From the NCBI GenBank assembly GCA_947381945.1, contig CANCXM010000019.1, positions 1-57,177 of the forward strand: a stretch of 57,177 bases of DNA, given 5' to 3'. The position numbers were made by a program, and so were the translations under genes. Every line of letters begins with the position of its first letter. Positions within the stretch are counted from its first letter, which is position 1. Positions 17,889 to 26,236 of this stretch are shown here, piece after piece. Source of the DNA: an uncultured Muribaculaceae bacterium. GTDB lineage: Bacteria > Bacteroidota > Bacteroidia > Bacteroidales > Muribaculaceae. The notes beneath the pieces are model-generated. The model made no database searches, was not told where the DNA came from, and saw nothing but the letters and a program-made list of their open reading frames with translations.

Positions 17889-18227
17889 ATGAAACAGGCA
17901 CAGGTATTTGTTGAAAAACGCTTAGCCGGACTCCTTACAGAAGACGATATGGGCTATGAATTTGCCTACGACAACGATTATTTGGCATCGGTAGACCCCA
18001 AACCTGTAAGCCTTACGTTGCCATTATCTGATGAACCATATCGGAATAATGTATTATTCCCGTTCTTTGATGGTTTGATACCCGAAGGATGGCTGCTGGA
18101 CATCGCTGAGCAGAGTTGGAAAATATCTGCACGCGACAGATTTTCGTTGCTGCTTGCCTGCTGCAAGGATTGTATCGGCAACATAAGCATTGTGCCATTT
18201 AATGGAAAGGAGACCGCAGATGAGTAA
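17889..18227 (+). CDS. hipS: HipS-like small antitoxin (HipA N-subdomain 1)
   Basis: This 112-residue protein matches the N-terminal subdomain of HipA kinases: MKQAQVFVEKRLAGLLTE, then YLASVDPKPVSLTLPL, FPFFDGLIPEGWLLD and DRFSLLLACCKDCIGNISIVP. In canonical HipA this is fused to the kinase, whereas here it is a separate gene, as in HipBST systems where HipS is the antitoxin. The ATG at 17889 fits the family better than one five codons upstream (17874). It overlaps hipT by 8 bases, pointing to translational coupling. Confidence 0.8.
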   Translation: MKQAQVFVEKRLAGLLTEDDMGYEFAYDNDYLASVDPKPVSLTLPLSDEPYRNNVLFPFFDGLIPEGWLLDIAEQSWKISARDRFSLLLACCKDCIGNISIVPFNGKETADE

Positions 18228-19164
18228 GTGCCTGTATTGTTATAAGCCATTAAACGACGGAGAAGTGGACTATCATAAGAGCTGCGCCCGAAAAATATTT
18301 GAATCCACCGTTATCCCAGTCTTGCCATATACCCGCGATAATATCAAGGATTTAGCCCGCGAGATCGTATGCGCAAGCACAACTGTCACCGGTGTCCAGG
18401 CAAAACTGTCGCTCGACATAGCACGAGGTGGTAAGAACGAGCCACATCGATTCACCATCGTAGGACTATGGGGTCGATTTATATTGAAACCGCAGACCGA
18501 CCGCTTCGCTAATCTTCCTGAGAACGAAGATCTGACAATGCACTTGGCTGAAGCCGCTGAAATAAGGACAGTTCCACATTCGCTTATACGCTTTGCTGAT
18601 GGAGAACTTTGCTATATCACCCGACGTATTGACCGCACCAAGAAAGGCGACAAGATAGCAATGGAGGATATGTGCCAACTGTCGGAACGTCTTACGGAAG
18701 ACAAATATAAAGGTTCATACGAAAGGATAGCAAAACTTATCCGGCAATATTCATCGGCACCGTTGCTTGATGTAATCAACTTTTGGGAAATTGTTGTTTT
18801 CTCATGGCTCACCGGAAATGCGGATATGCATTTGAAAAATTTCTCCCTTTATCAGCCTAAAGAGAATTACATGCTAACGCCGGCATACGACATGCTTTCG
18901 ACAACAATTGTACTACCGGAGGATGACGAGGAACTGGCTCTAACCATGAACGGCAAAAAGAAAAAGATAAAGCGTGGAGACTTTGAATTAGCGATGCGAG
19001 GCAGCGGAATGGACAACAAGTCTATCATAAATCTTTTCAATAAATTTGCTAAGGCACTTCCTAAATGGCATCAGATGATTGACGAGTCATTTCTACCCAC
19101 CGAACAACAGATAGCCTACCACGAATTGATTGCGCGTATGGCCGGACGGCTTGGGATAGCTTAA
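18220..19164 (+). CDS. hipT: HipT-like serine/threonine kinase toxin with zinc finger
   Basis: This 314-residue HipA-fold kinase lacks the N-terminal subdomain. Residues 1-27 form a CxxC...HxxC finger (Cys4, Cys7, His19, Cys22). The nucleotide loop TTVTGVQAK (54-62), the catalytic GNADMHLKN (199-207, Asp202) and the metal-binding PAYDML (221-226, Asp224) are intact, so it should be active. Known HipT kinases phosphorylate tryptophanyl-tRNA synthetase and HipA phosphorylates GltX; the substrate here is unknown. The start at 18220 has a Shine-Dalgarno-like AAGGAG 8 bases upstream inside hipS. Confidence 0.82.
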   Translation: MSKCLYCYKPLNDGEVDYHKSCARKIFESTVIPVLPYTRDNIKDLAREIVCASTTVTGVQAKLSLDIARGGKNEPHRFTIVGLWGRFILKPQTDRFANLPENEDLTMHLAEAAEIRTVPHSLIRFADGELCYITRRIDRTKKGDKIAMEDMCQLSERLTEDKYKGSYERIAKLIRQYSSAPLLDVINFWEIVVFSWLTGNADMHLKNFSLYQPKENYMLTPAYDMLSTTIVLPEDDEELALTMNGKKKKIKRGDFELAMRGSGMDNKSIINLFNKFAKALPKWHQMIDESFLPTEQQIAYHELIARMAGRLGIA

Positions 19165-19180
19165 GGTTCAGCAACAAAAA

Positions 19181-19321
19181 TTATTTCAACCGCAAGGGCG
19201 TTGCTATTTCCACGAGTTGTAGCATTTGCGACATAGCAACCTCATCGAGCAGAGAATAATATCCTGCATCAAACAAGGTAATCCCGATTTGTAAGCCATC
19301 CTGCTGACAGGCATTCGGCAG
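19181..19321 (-). pseudogene. Possible gene remnant downstream of hipT
   Basis: On the minus strand an open frame without a start codon (ending ...LLDEVAMSQMLQLVEIATPLRLK) runs from a stop codon at its 5' edge to a TAA at 19183-19181. Its composition is protein-like and it reads like the C-terminal end of a lost gene. I cannot name the parent. The rest of the gap to uvrA holds only the uvrA promoter. Confidence 0.3.
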
Positions 19322-19377
19322 TTACGACGGAAGCCGACATTTTTCTATTTTATTAAGTTTCGGCAACGGGGTGGGCG

Positions 19378-19409
19378 TTTGCATTTGAGGCGACTTTTTC
19401 GTAACTTTG
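19378..19409 (+). promoter_or_regulatory. Promoter of uvrA
   Basis: TTTG at 19378-19381, a 20-base spacer and TAACTTTG at 19402-19409 match the consensus perfectly. Transcription would begin near 19416, after an in-frame ATG at 19411, so translation should start at 19438. Confidence 0.8.
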
Positions 19410-19437
19410 TATGTTACATTTGAAGGAACCGAAAAAA

Positions 19438-22314
19438 ATGCAGCAAGTCAACAATATATCTTCTCAGGAACAGAACATACAGGTGCTGGGTGCCAAGGTC
19501 AACAACCTCCGGGATGTCGACGTGGAGATTCCCCGTGGCAAACTCGTGGTAATCACGGGTGTATCCGGCTCCGGAAAATCATCTCTTGCCTTCGACACTC
19601 TCTATGCCGAGGGACAGCGGCGCTACGTCGAGAGCCTCAGCAGCTACGCCCGCCAATTCATGGGCAAGATGCCCAAACCCGAATGTAAAGCCATACTCGG
19701 GCTTCCTCCGGCAATCGCCATCGAGCAGAAAGTCAACACCCGCAACCCGCGAAGCACAGTCGGGACCTCCACGGAAATATATGATTACATGCGCCTGCTC
19801 TTCGGGCGCGTAGGCCATACCTTCTCACCCGTAAGCGGCGAGGAGGTGAAAAAGCACACCATCGAGGATGTGGTCGCTTACGTCACCTCCTTTCCCGAAG
19901 GATCACGCGCTGCAATTGTCGCACCCATCATTCTTCCCGAAGGGCGAAAATTCGCATCGCAACTCGACGTCTATCTCAAAGCAGGCTACTCCCGACTGAT
20001 GCGCGACGGCAGCTTTGTCGACATAGAGGAACTTCTCGGTGAAGTCCGTGCATCGGACAATCCCGACAGCTACAAAGCGGAAGACTATGCGCTGCTCATC
20101 GACCGTCTTGCTGTCTCCCCCGAAGCTGATGAAATCAGCCGTCTCAACGACTCAATTGAGGCTGCCTTCTTTGAAGGCCGCGACCGCCTGAGCATCCTCA
20201 TCTGGGGTGAAGAAGGACTCGTGGAAAAAGAATTCTCGAAAATTTTCGAGGCCGACGGTATCCGCTTCGAACCGCCGACCGACATGATGTTCAACTTCAA
20301 CAATCCCGTAGGTGCATGTCCGACATGCGGAGGTTTCGGAAAAGTCCTCGGAGTTGATGAAAGGCTCGTCGTCCCCAACAACACACTGTCAATCTACGAC
20401 AATGCAATCGCCTGCTGGCGAGGCGACAAGATGAGCGAATGGAAACGCGTGTTCATTGCTGATGCCGCGCAGTTCAACTTCCCTATCCATAAGCCTTACC
20501 TCGATCTCACGCAGGAAGAAAAAGATCTGCTCTGGCATGGCCCCAAAGACCTTACTGGCGTGAAGATGACCTACGGCGATTTCCCCTCGCTCGATAACTT
20601 CTTCAAGATGCTCGACGAGAATCAATACAAAATCCAATACCGTGTCATGAAGGCGCGCTATCAAGGCAAAACCATCTGTCCCGAATGCCACGGTTCGCGC
20701 CTTAAGAAAACCGCGTCCTACGTCAAGGTAGGCGGCAAGACCATCGGTGAACTTGTCAGTATGCCTGTGAGCCGTCTGCTCGAATTTTTCCGCAATCTTT
20801 CGCTCGACGAGCAAGATGCTAAGATTGCAAGCCGTCTGTTGCGCGAAATCAACAACCGCATTTCATATCTTGAAGAGGTCGGACTCGGCTATCTCACACT
20901 CGACCGCCTTTCATCGTCGCTTTCGGGCGGCGAGAGCCAACGCATCAATCTCGCGACATCGCTCGGAAGCAGCCTTGTCGGGTCGTTATACATCCTTGAC
21001 GAACCCTCAATCGGACTCCATTCGCGCGACACCGAGCGCTTGATTTCAGTGCTTAAGAAACTCCGCGACCTCGGCAATACGGTCGTTGTGGTCGAGCATG
21101 ACGAGGAAATCATGCGTTCGTCCGACTATCTCATTGACGTAGGCCCTGATGCCGGACGTCTCGGCGGCAACATAATCTATCAGGGAGAACCGGCGCAGCT
21201 CATCCCCTCTCAGGCAGCCTCTGAAACCAACGGCAGCTACACAGCCCGCTATCTCACCGGCGAGCTGACAATTCCCGTCCCCAGACAGCGCAGGAAATGG
21301 CGCGACTCCATAAAGGTTATCGGCGCGATGGAACATAACCTGAAGGACATTGACGTGCAGTTTCCTCTCGGTGTGATGACAGTCGTCACCGGTGTCAGCG
21401 GTTCCGGCAAGTCAACCCTTGTCCGCGACATTCTTTTCCGTGCGCTTAACCGCCATCTCGGCAACCCCGGCGATGCACCCGGTACTTTCCGCCGTCTCGA
21501 AGGAGACCTCGGCCGCATAAAGAATGTGGAATTCGTGGACCAAAACCCTATCGGAAAGTCAACACGTTCCAATCCTGCCACATATCTCAAAGCATTCGAC
21601 GAAATCCGCAAACTCTTCGCATCCACCCAGGGAGCAAAGCAGATGGGCTACTCAGCCTCGGATTTCTCGTTCAATTCCGAAGGCGGTCGTTGCGAAGAGT
21701 GCAAGGGCGAAGGCTACATCACCATCGAGATGCAGTTCATGGCCGACATCACCGTCCCCTGCGAATCCTGCCACGGCAAGCGCTATCAGAAGGAGATTCT
21801 TGAAGTGGAATATCGCGGAAAGAATATCTACGACATCCTTGAAATGACCATCGACCAAGCCATTGAATTTTTCAGCGAAGCCGGTGGCACTCAGGAGAAA
21901 CGCATTGTCAAACGCCTCCAGCCACTCAGCGACGTAGGCTTGGGCTACATCAAGGTCGGACAGAATTCATCGTCACTCTCCGGAGGCGAGAATCAGCGAG
22001 TGAAACTCGCATCATTTTTCGCCGACGAGAAGGCCGAACCGACACTCTACATATTTGACGAGCCGACAACCGGTCTGCATTTCCACGACATCGCCACACT
22101 CATGAAATCTTTCGACCGTCTGATAGCACTCGGCCACACTGTACTCATCATCGAGCACAACATGGACGTAATCAAATGTGCCGACCACGTCATTGACATC
22201 GGCCCGGAAGGCGGCGATGCGGGAGGACGGCTTGTAGCGACCGGCACACCGGAAGAAATCGCCGGGTGTCCCGAATCATACACAGGACGCTTCCTAAAGG
22301 AAAAATTGCAGTAG
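19438..22314 (+). CDS. uvrA: Excinuclease ABC subunit A
   Basis: UvrA is the damage-sensing ATPase of nucleotide excision repair, acting as a dimer with UvrB. The 958-residue protein has two ABC ATPase halves, with Walker [20 protein letters not shown] near residue 40 and [15 protein letters not shown] near 660. Two [16 protein letters not shown] signatures follow. Zinc-binding cysteines are visible in [23 protein letters not shown], and CEECKGEGY paired with CESCHGKRY. The start at 19438 is chosen because the promoter excludes the ATG at 19411. It is monocistronic or leads into the DUF2027 gene. Confidence 0.97.
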   Translation: MQQVNNISSQEQNIQVLGAKVNNLRDVDVEIPRGKLVVITGVSGSGKSSLAFDTLYAEGQRRYVESLSSYARQFMGKMPKPECKAILGLPPAIAIEQKVNTRNPRSTVGTSTEIYDYMRLLFGRVGHTFSPVSGEEVKKHTIEDVVAYVTSFPEGSRAAIVAPIILPEGRKFASQLDVYLKAGYSRLMRDGSFVDIEELLGEVRASDNPDSYKAEDYALLIDRLAVSPEADEISRLNDSIEAAFFEGRDRLSILIWGEEGLVEKEFSKIFEADGIRFEPPTDMMFNFNNPVGACPTCGGFGKVLGVDERLVVPNNTLSIYDNAIACWRGDKMSEWKRVFIADAAQFNFPIHKPYLDLTQEEKDLLWHGPKDLTGVKMTYGDFPSLDNFFKMLDENQYKIQYRVMKARYQGKTICPECHGSRLKKTASYVKVGGKTIGELVSMPVSRLLEFFRNLSLDEQDAKIASRLLREINNRISYLEEVGLGYLTLDRLSSSLSGGESQRINLATSLGSSLVGSLYILDEPSIGLHSRDTERLISVLKKLRDLGNTVVVVEHDEEIMRSSDYLIDVGPDAGRLGGNIIYQGEPAQLIPSQAASETNGSYTARYLTGELTIPVPRQRRKWRDSIKVIGAMEHNLKDIDVQFPLGVMTVVTGVSGSGKSTLVRDILFRALNRHLGNPGDAPGTFRRLEGDLGRIKNVEFVDQNPIGKSTRSNPATYLKAFDEIRKLFASTQGAKQMGYSASDFSFNSEGGRCEECKGEGYITIEMQFMADITVPCESCHGKRYQKEILEVEYRGKNIYDILEMTIDQAIEFFSEAGGTQEKRIVKRLQPLSDVGLGYIKVGQNSSSLSGGENQRVKLASFFADEKAEPTLYIFDEPTTGLHFHDIATLMKSFDRLIALGHTVLIIEHNMDVIKCADHVIDIGPEGGDAGGRLVATGTPEEIAGCPESYTGRFLKEKLQ

Positions 22315-22420
22315 TTCCGGAGAGTCCTGACACACAGGACAATCTCAACGGCATAAATAAAAACAGGGAGCCTGAAACTCCCGAAGAATTTTCAGACAAA
22401 AAAAAATACATATAATCATC

Positions 22421-23491
22421 ATGGCAAAAATAGGAGATCGCGTCCGCTTCCTCAACTCTGTCGGAGGTGGAATAATCAAACGAATCGAAGGGAGCATAGC
22501 ATACGTTGACGACGACGGATTCGAGACCCCTACCCTCATACGTGAATGTGTGGTCGTAGCCTCGCCGGAGGTCACGGAGAAAAAAGTCGCGCTGACACAG
22601 GACGAAATCAAACCCACCGTTAAACCGTCGGCAAACTCAAAGCCCTCATCCGCTCCGGCACCTTCCGAACTTCCCGTAGAGGAAACCCCGGAGGGCGACA
22701 AGCTCAACGTTGTCCTCGCCTACGAACCGAATGACATCAAGCATCTCAATTCATCTACTTTCGACACATATCTCGTCAACGACTCAAACTATTATCTCTA
22801 CTTCACATATCTATCGCGCGCAGATGAGGCCAACGGCTGGACCACGCGCTATGCAGGAGTCGTCGAGCCGAACATCCAGGTGTTTCTTGAAGAGATTTCC
22901 GGCTCTGACCTTCCCGCGATGGACCGCATAGCCGTCCAGATGATTGCCTTCAAATCGGACCGCGAATTCAAGATTAAATCACCGGTCGCAATCGAGACAG
23001 CACTCGACACGACCAAATTTTTCAAACTCCACTGCTTCCGCTCCAACCCCTATTTCGACAAAGAGGTGATCGCTGTGGATCTCGTGACTAACGATGTCCC
23101 CCGTCAGCGCATGGTTCTCGATTCATCGCAACTCGAAAAAGGAATCAAAGCCAAGAAAGCTGTCGACCGACCCGTCAAGCGCACGGTGCAGAAGCATCAG
23201 CCCAAACGCGGTGACCGTATCGAGGTTGACCTGCACATCAACGAACTTGTCGACACGACCGCCGGACTCTCTCCCGCCGACATCCTCAATCTCCAGATTG
23301 ACGAATTCCGCAAGGTCATGGATGCAAATCTCAAGAACAAGGGTCAGAAAATCGTATTCATCCACGGCAAAGGCGAAGGAGTGCTCCGCGCGGCTCTCAT
23401 GAAAGAACTCAACCACCGCTACAAGGGTCACGATGTTCAGGATGCCTCATTCCGTGAATTCGGCTTCGGAGCCACTCAGGTCACCATCTGA
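22421..23491 (+). CDS. DUF2027 domain protein with C-terminal Smr domain
   Basis: The 356-residue protein begins with MAKIGDRVRFLNSVGGGII, a small beta-barrel resembling KOW/SH3 domains. A Pro/Ser/Lys-rich linker (near 70-95) leads to the DUF2027 beta domain. The C-terminal 90 residues form an Smr domain with VDLHINEL near 270 and the HGKGEGVLRAAL motif near 318. Smr domains in MutS2 and related proteins are nicking nucleases or ribosome-associated RNA endonucleases. This combination is typical of Bacteroidetes and its role is unknown. It ends two bases before the ferredoxin gene, suggesting co-translation. Confidence 0.82.
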   Translation: MAKIGDRVRFLNSVGGGIIKRIEGSIAYVDDDGFETPTLIRECVVVASPEVTEKKVALTQDEIKPTVKPSANSKPSSAPAPSELPVEETPEGDKLNVVLAYEPNDIKHLNSSTFDTYLVNDSNYYLYFTYLSRADEANGWTTRYAGVVEPNIQVFLEEISGSDLPAMDRIAVQMIAFKSDREFKIKSPVAIETALDTTKFFKLHCFRSNPYFDKEVIAVDLVTNDVPRQRMVLDSSQLEKGIKAKKAVDRPVKRTVQKHQPKRGDRIEVDLHINELVDTTAGLSPADILNLQIDEFRKVMDANLKNKGQKIVFIHGKGEGVLRAALMKELNHRYKGHDVQDASFREFGFGATQVTI

Positions 23492-23493
23492 TT

Positions 23494-24306
23494 ATGATAC
23501 TCTGGTTCTCAGGCACAGGTAATTCCCGCTTCGTTGCCGAGCGGCTGTCTATCCTTATCGGCCAACGGATGACGGAACTGCAACCCTCTGTCACAGCCAC
23601 GCCATTGGCACTCCCGGAGGATGACGAGGCGGTCTATTGGGTATTTCCTGTCTATTCATGGGGCGTGCCGCCTTATATCCGCTCCGTCATCCGCGACATC
23701 AACCTTGACATTCGGTCCGACCAAGTCCCCGTCCATCACCTCATCCTCACCTGTGGCGATGATTGCGGTCTAACGGCTGAAATGTGGCGCAAGGATGTCA
23801 GGTCGCGTGGATGGCAAGACGGCAATGCTTATTCGGTCATAATGCCCAACAATTATGTATGTATGACCGGATTCGATGTCGACCCTAAAGCTCTGGAAGA
23901 GAAGAAGCTCGCGGAAGCCCCTGCAAGAATCGAGGCCATTGCGAACGAACTGAGCAGCTATACCGTTGCGCAGGGTCAACGCGACGATATTGTCCGCGGA
24001 AGCTTTGCATGGGTCAAGACAAAGATAATATATCCTTGGTTCGTCCGCCATGCCATGTCGCCCAAGCCATTCCATTACACCAAGGAGTGCATCTCATGCG
24101 GAAAATGTGCGGCCACATGTCCGTTGCGCAATATCTCGATGCAACCGGATGCACAACCGGATGCCTCCGGACGCATACGCAAGCACCCCGTATGGGGCAG
24201 TGATTGTGCGGGATGCCTCGGGTGTTACCACATCTGCCCCCGCCACGCTGTGATGTATGGAAAAGCCACTCTGAAAAAAGGTCAATATTTCAATCCCTTT
24301 GTGTGA
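23494..24306 (+). CDS. EFR1 family ferredoxin (flavodoxin-like plus 4Fe-4S)
   Basis: The 270-residue cytosolic redox protein has an N-terminal flavodoxin-like domain (MILWFSGTGNSRFVAERL, an FMN-phosphate loop; VFPVYSWGVPP). Two 4Fe-4S cluster motifs follow at the C-terminus: CISCGKCAATCPLRNI and CAGCLGCYHICPRHAV. Such proteins are common in anaerobes and are thought to shuttle electrons; the partner is unknown. It directly follows the DUF2027-Smr gene (2-base gap) and precedes rubrerythrin, so a role in oxygen defence is possible by context only. Confidence 0.85.
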   Translation: MILWFSGTGNSRFVAERLSILIGQRMTELQPSVTATPLALPEDDEAVYWVFPVYSWGVPPYIRSVIRDINLDIRSDQVPVHHLILTCGDDCGLTAEMWRKDVRSRGWQDGNAYSVIMPNNYVCMTGFDVDPKALEEKKLAEAPARIEAIANELSSYTVAQGQRDDIVRGSFAWVKTKIIYPWFVRHAMSPKPFHYTKECISCGKCAATCPLRNISMQPDAQPDASGRIRKHPVWGSDCAGCLGCYHICPRHAVMYGKATLKKGQYFNPFV

Positions 24307-24322
24307 ACTCTTTGTCCACTTT

Positions 24323-24366
24323 ATGCGTTTAGACTACGTAAACAAAATTAGTCTACTTTAACGCAT
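24323..24366. promoter_or_regulatory. Palindrome in the rubrerythrin promoter region
   Basis: ATGCGTTTAGACTA (24323-24336) faces TAGTCTACTTTAACGCAT (24349-24366). The outer ATGCGTT/AACGCAT and inner AGACTA/TAGTCT pairs are both perfect. It ends 18 bases before the rbr ATG and is a candidate operator for a redox regulator, or a terminator for the ferredoxin gene. Confidence 0.5.
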
Positions 24367-24384
24367 CAATTCAGCATTAAAAAT

Positions 24385-24966
24385 ATGGAAAAGAAATCGA
24401 TCAAAGGCACCAAGACCGAGCATAATCTTCTCGCTTCATTCGCAGGTGAAAGTCAGGCACGCTCACGCTATACACTCTTCGCAAAGAAAGCCCGTGAGGA
24501 AGGATATGAGCAGATTGCCAAAGTCTTTCTTATCACTGCAGAGCAGGAACTGAGCCATGCCGAACTCTTCTTCTCGCGTCTCGAAGGTGGCGTGGTTGAG
24601 ATCAACGCAGGTTATCCCGCAGGCGTAGTTGCCGACACAATGACCAATCTCCGCGAAGCCGCTGCAGGCGAACGCGAGGAATGGAGTGACCTCTACGCAT
24701 CGTTCGCCTCCACAGCCGAGGAAGAAGGCTTCAAGGATATTGCAGCCATGTTCAGAATGGTAGCCAAGGTTGAGACCGAGCACGAGCAGCGCTATCTCCG
24801 CCTTCTCGATCGCTTGACCAATGGTCAGGAATTCTCAAGCGAGACCGAAGAGGAATGGCAGTGTATGCACTGCGGCTACGTCCACAAAGGCAAATCAGCC
24901 CCCAAGCGCTGTCCCGTCTGCGGCAAAGAGCAAGGCTATTTCGAGCGCAAAGCCGAGAACTATTAA
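24385..24966 (+). CDS. rbr: Rubrerythrin
   Basis: This 193-residue cytosolic non-haem di-iron peroxidase reduces hydrogen peroxide in anaerobes. The ferritin-like four-helix domain carries the iron-ligand glutamates in [28 protein letters not shown], and [13 protein letters not shown]. The C-terminal rubredoxin-like domain binds one iron by [10 protein letters not shown] and CPVCGK. A palindrome just upstream may be its operator and a strong hairpin lies after it. It appears monocistronic. Confidence 0.95.
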   Translation: MEKKSIKGTKTEHNLLASFAGESQARSRYTLFAKKAREEGYEQIAKVFLITAEQELSHAELFFSRLEGGVVEINAGYPAGVVADTMTNLREAAAGEREEWSDLYASFASTAEEEGFKDIAAMFRMVAKVETEHEQRYLRLLDRLTNGQEFSSETEEEWQCMHCGYVHKGKSAPKRCPVCGKEQGYFERKAENY

Positions 24967-25014
24967 TTTTGAATCCTTCCACTACGCATTATTAGCGTAA
25001 TCCACAATACAAGT

Positions 25015-25063
25015 ACCTCCCGCCAAAAGTTTCATGACACCTTGGCGGGAGGTATTGCTTTTT
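25015..25063 (+). terminator. Intrinsic terminator after rbr
   Basis: ACCTCCCGCCAA (25015-25026) pairs perfectly with TTGGCGGGAGGT (25042-25053), followed by ATTGCTTTTTC. It is a clear rho-independent terminator. Confidence 0.85.
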
Positions 25064-25072
25064 CAAGCCAGA

Positions 25073-25202
25073 GAAAGACACATAGAGACAGAAGGTCAGA
25101 AGATACGGAAGATTAATTTTAAGCAGATTATATTTCTCCTGTTGCTTTTGTCTATTTGTTCGTTTATATCTATTTAATCGCATAGAACCTTTTCGGATTG
25201 AA
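25073..25202 (-). repeat. Dispersed palindromic repeat, copy D (inverted)
   Basis: Read on the minus strand this copy has TATGCGATTAAATAGATA, TAAACGAACAAATAGAC, AAAAGCAACAGG, then ATCTTCTGACCTTCTGTCTC. These match copies A and C. It lies in the 428-base gap between rbr and the zeta-type module. The remainder of that gap holds the rbr terminator, AT-rich sequence of no recognised role and the terminator at 25331. Confidence 0.7.
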
Positions 25203-25325
25203 TCTTTAAAGACAGACACCACATTGCCATACTGGAAGATGATGTCTTAACCATGTTTTACTGCTTGTCGGTTACCAGCCGGTATTTTAAACTATAAAAA
25301 CCTACGAATAGGTAACGAATAGGAA

Positions 25326-25355
25326 ACAAAAATGTCCGGGGTGGACCCGGACATT
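25326..25355 (-). terminator. Terminator of the zeta-toxin module
   Basis: AATGTCCGGG (25331-25340) pairs with CCCGGACATT (25346-25355) around a 5-base loop. On the minus strand a TTTTTG run follows. It ends the transcript of the two minus-strand genes at 25395-26151. Confidence 0.8.
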
Positions 25356-25394
25356 CGTTATTGGTTGATGGTGATGTTTTTAGTGTCTTTTCTG

Positions 25395-25598
25395 TTACAT
25401 CCGAGCCTCTTGTGCCGCTTCGGCGAGGAAGTGGTCAAGAGCGTCCTTGGCGGACATCGAGTAGATCGAGCCGTCCTGATGCGCATAGACAACCGCTTGC
25501 CCCTTGACCACTTTGTCAAGCAAACATTTTTCTACGGCGATTTCCATGCCTCTTGCTAATTTTTCAGATATATTGTCAGTCAATTTGAGTTTCTCCAT
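25395..25598 (-). CDS. Small partner (putative antitoxin) of the zeta-like kinase
   Basis: This 67-residue protein begins MEKLKLTDNISEKLARGM and ends in AEAAQEARM. It has one predicted helix pair and a central VVYAHQDGSIYSMSAKDAL. It overlaps the 3' end of the kinase gene by 23 bases; an alternative ATG at 25616 would lengthen the overlap. I do not recognise a named domain. Its position, size and coupling suggest an antitoxin, although epsilon antitoxins normally precede zeta. It could instead be a modulator. Confidence 0.55.
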   Translation of the reverse strand: MEKLKLTDNISEKLARGMEIAVEKCLLDKVVKGQAVVYAHQDGSIYSMSAKDALDHFLAEAAQEARM

Positions 25599-26151
25599 CT
25601 TTTTTAATTCGGTCATACAATTCTGGGGCTAAAGTCAAAGTGTCGTTGGCCACCACCTTGGGGCGGCAGCGGGTGTTGTCGATAATCGTCCAACTATCGA
25701 CAATGGGCATGAAAAGATTAAAGAGGTTGCTGATACCATGATGGTAACGGCGAATGATCACGTCGGTGGGAATATTATGGCCTCCCTCGCTCACACGCTG
25801 GGCCACGCGCTTGATGGCGAGCTGCGGTGAAGAGAGCCATATATAGAGTAGGTGAACCAGATAGCCGAGGCTATGGGCCTTTGAGACGAGCGCGTGGTAG
25901 CTTCGGGTGGCAAGAGTAGTTTCGATTGCGAAGGTGATGCCCTTCTGGAGAAGCTCTTCAATACGATGGAGCATAATGCGTCCGGCTTCCATCGAGACAC
26001 TCTCAGGATGGAAAGGAGAAAGGCCCTTGGCAATCTCATCGGCATTAACAAACTGCTGGCAGTCAAGGACGTCGGGCAATATGGTGAACGAGGCCGTTGT
26101 CTTACCGGCGCCGTTGCAACCTGCGATGATGTATAAACTGGGCGATTTCAT
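25576..26151 (-). CDS. Zeta-toxin-like P-loop kinase
   Basis: The 191-residue protein has a P-loop kinase fold with Walker A GCNGAGKTT near residue 10, VNADEIAKGLSPFHPE near 35-50, ETTLA near 78 and HNIPTDVIIRRYHHGISNLF near 124-143. These match the zeta-toxin family, whose proven members phosphorylate UDP-N-acetylglucosamine and block wall synthesis. The substrate here is untested. The ATG at 26151 (MKSPSLYIIAGC) is preferred over 26178. It lies beside the peptidoglycan fusion gene murF-alr, which may be coincidence. The partner gene overlaps its 3' end. Confidence 0.75.
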   Translation of the reverse strand: MKSPSLYIIAGCNGAGKTTASFTILPDVLDCQQFVNADEIAKGLSPFHPESVSMEAGRIMLHRIEELLQKGITFAIETTLATRSYHALVSKAHSLGYLVHLLYIWLSSPQLAIKRVAQRVSEGGHNIPTDVIIRRYHHGISNLFNLFMPIVDSWTIIDNTRCRPKVVANDTLTLAPELYDRIKKDGETQID

Positions 26152-26236
26152 AATAGAATTGGGTTTTAGTTTTGTCAAACTTGGATTTTTTGACGGGATG
26201 TGTGTTTTTTTAATATATTTTGTCTGTTCCGCACTC

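Noticed and set aside
19411..19437. UvrA start at 19411
   Set aside because: The predicted transcription start (about 19416) lies after this codon, and the start at 19438 fits the family.
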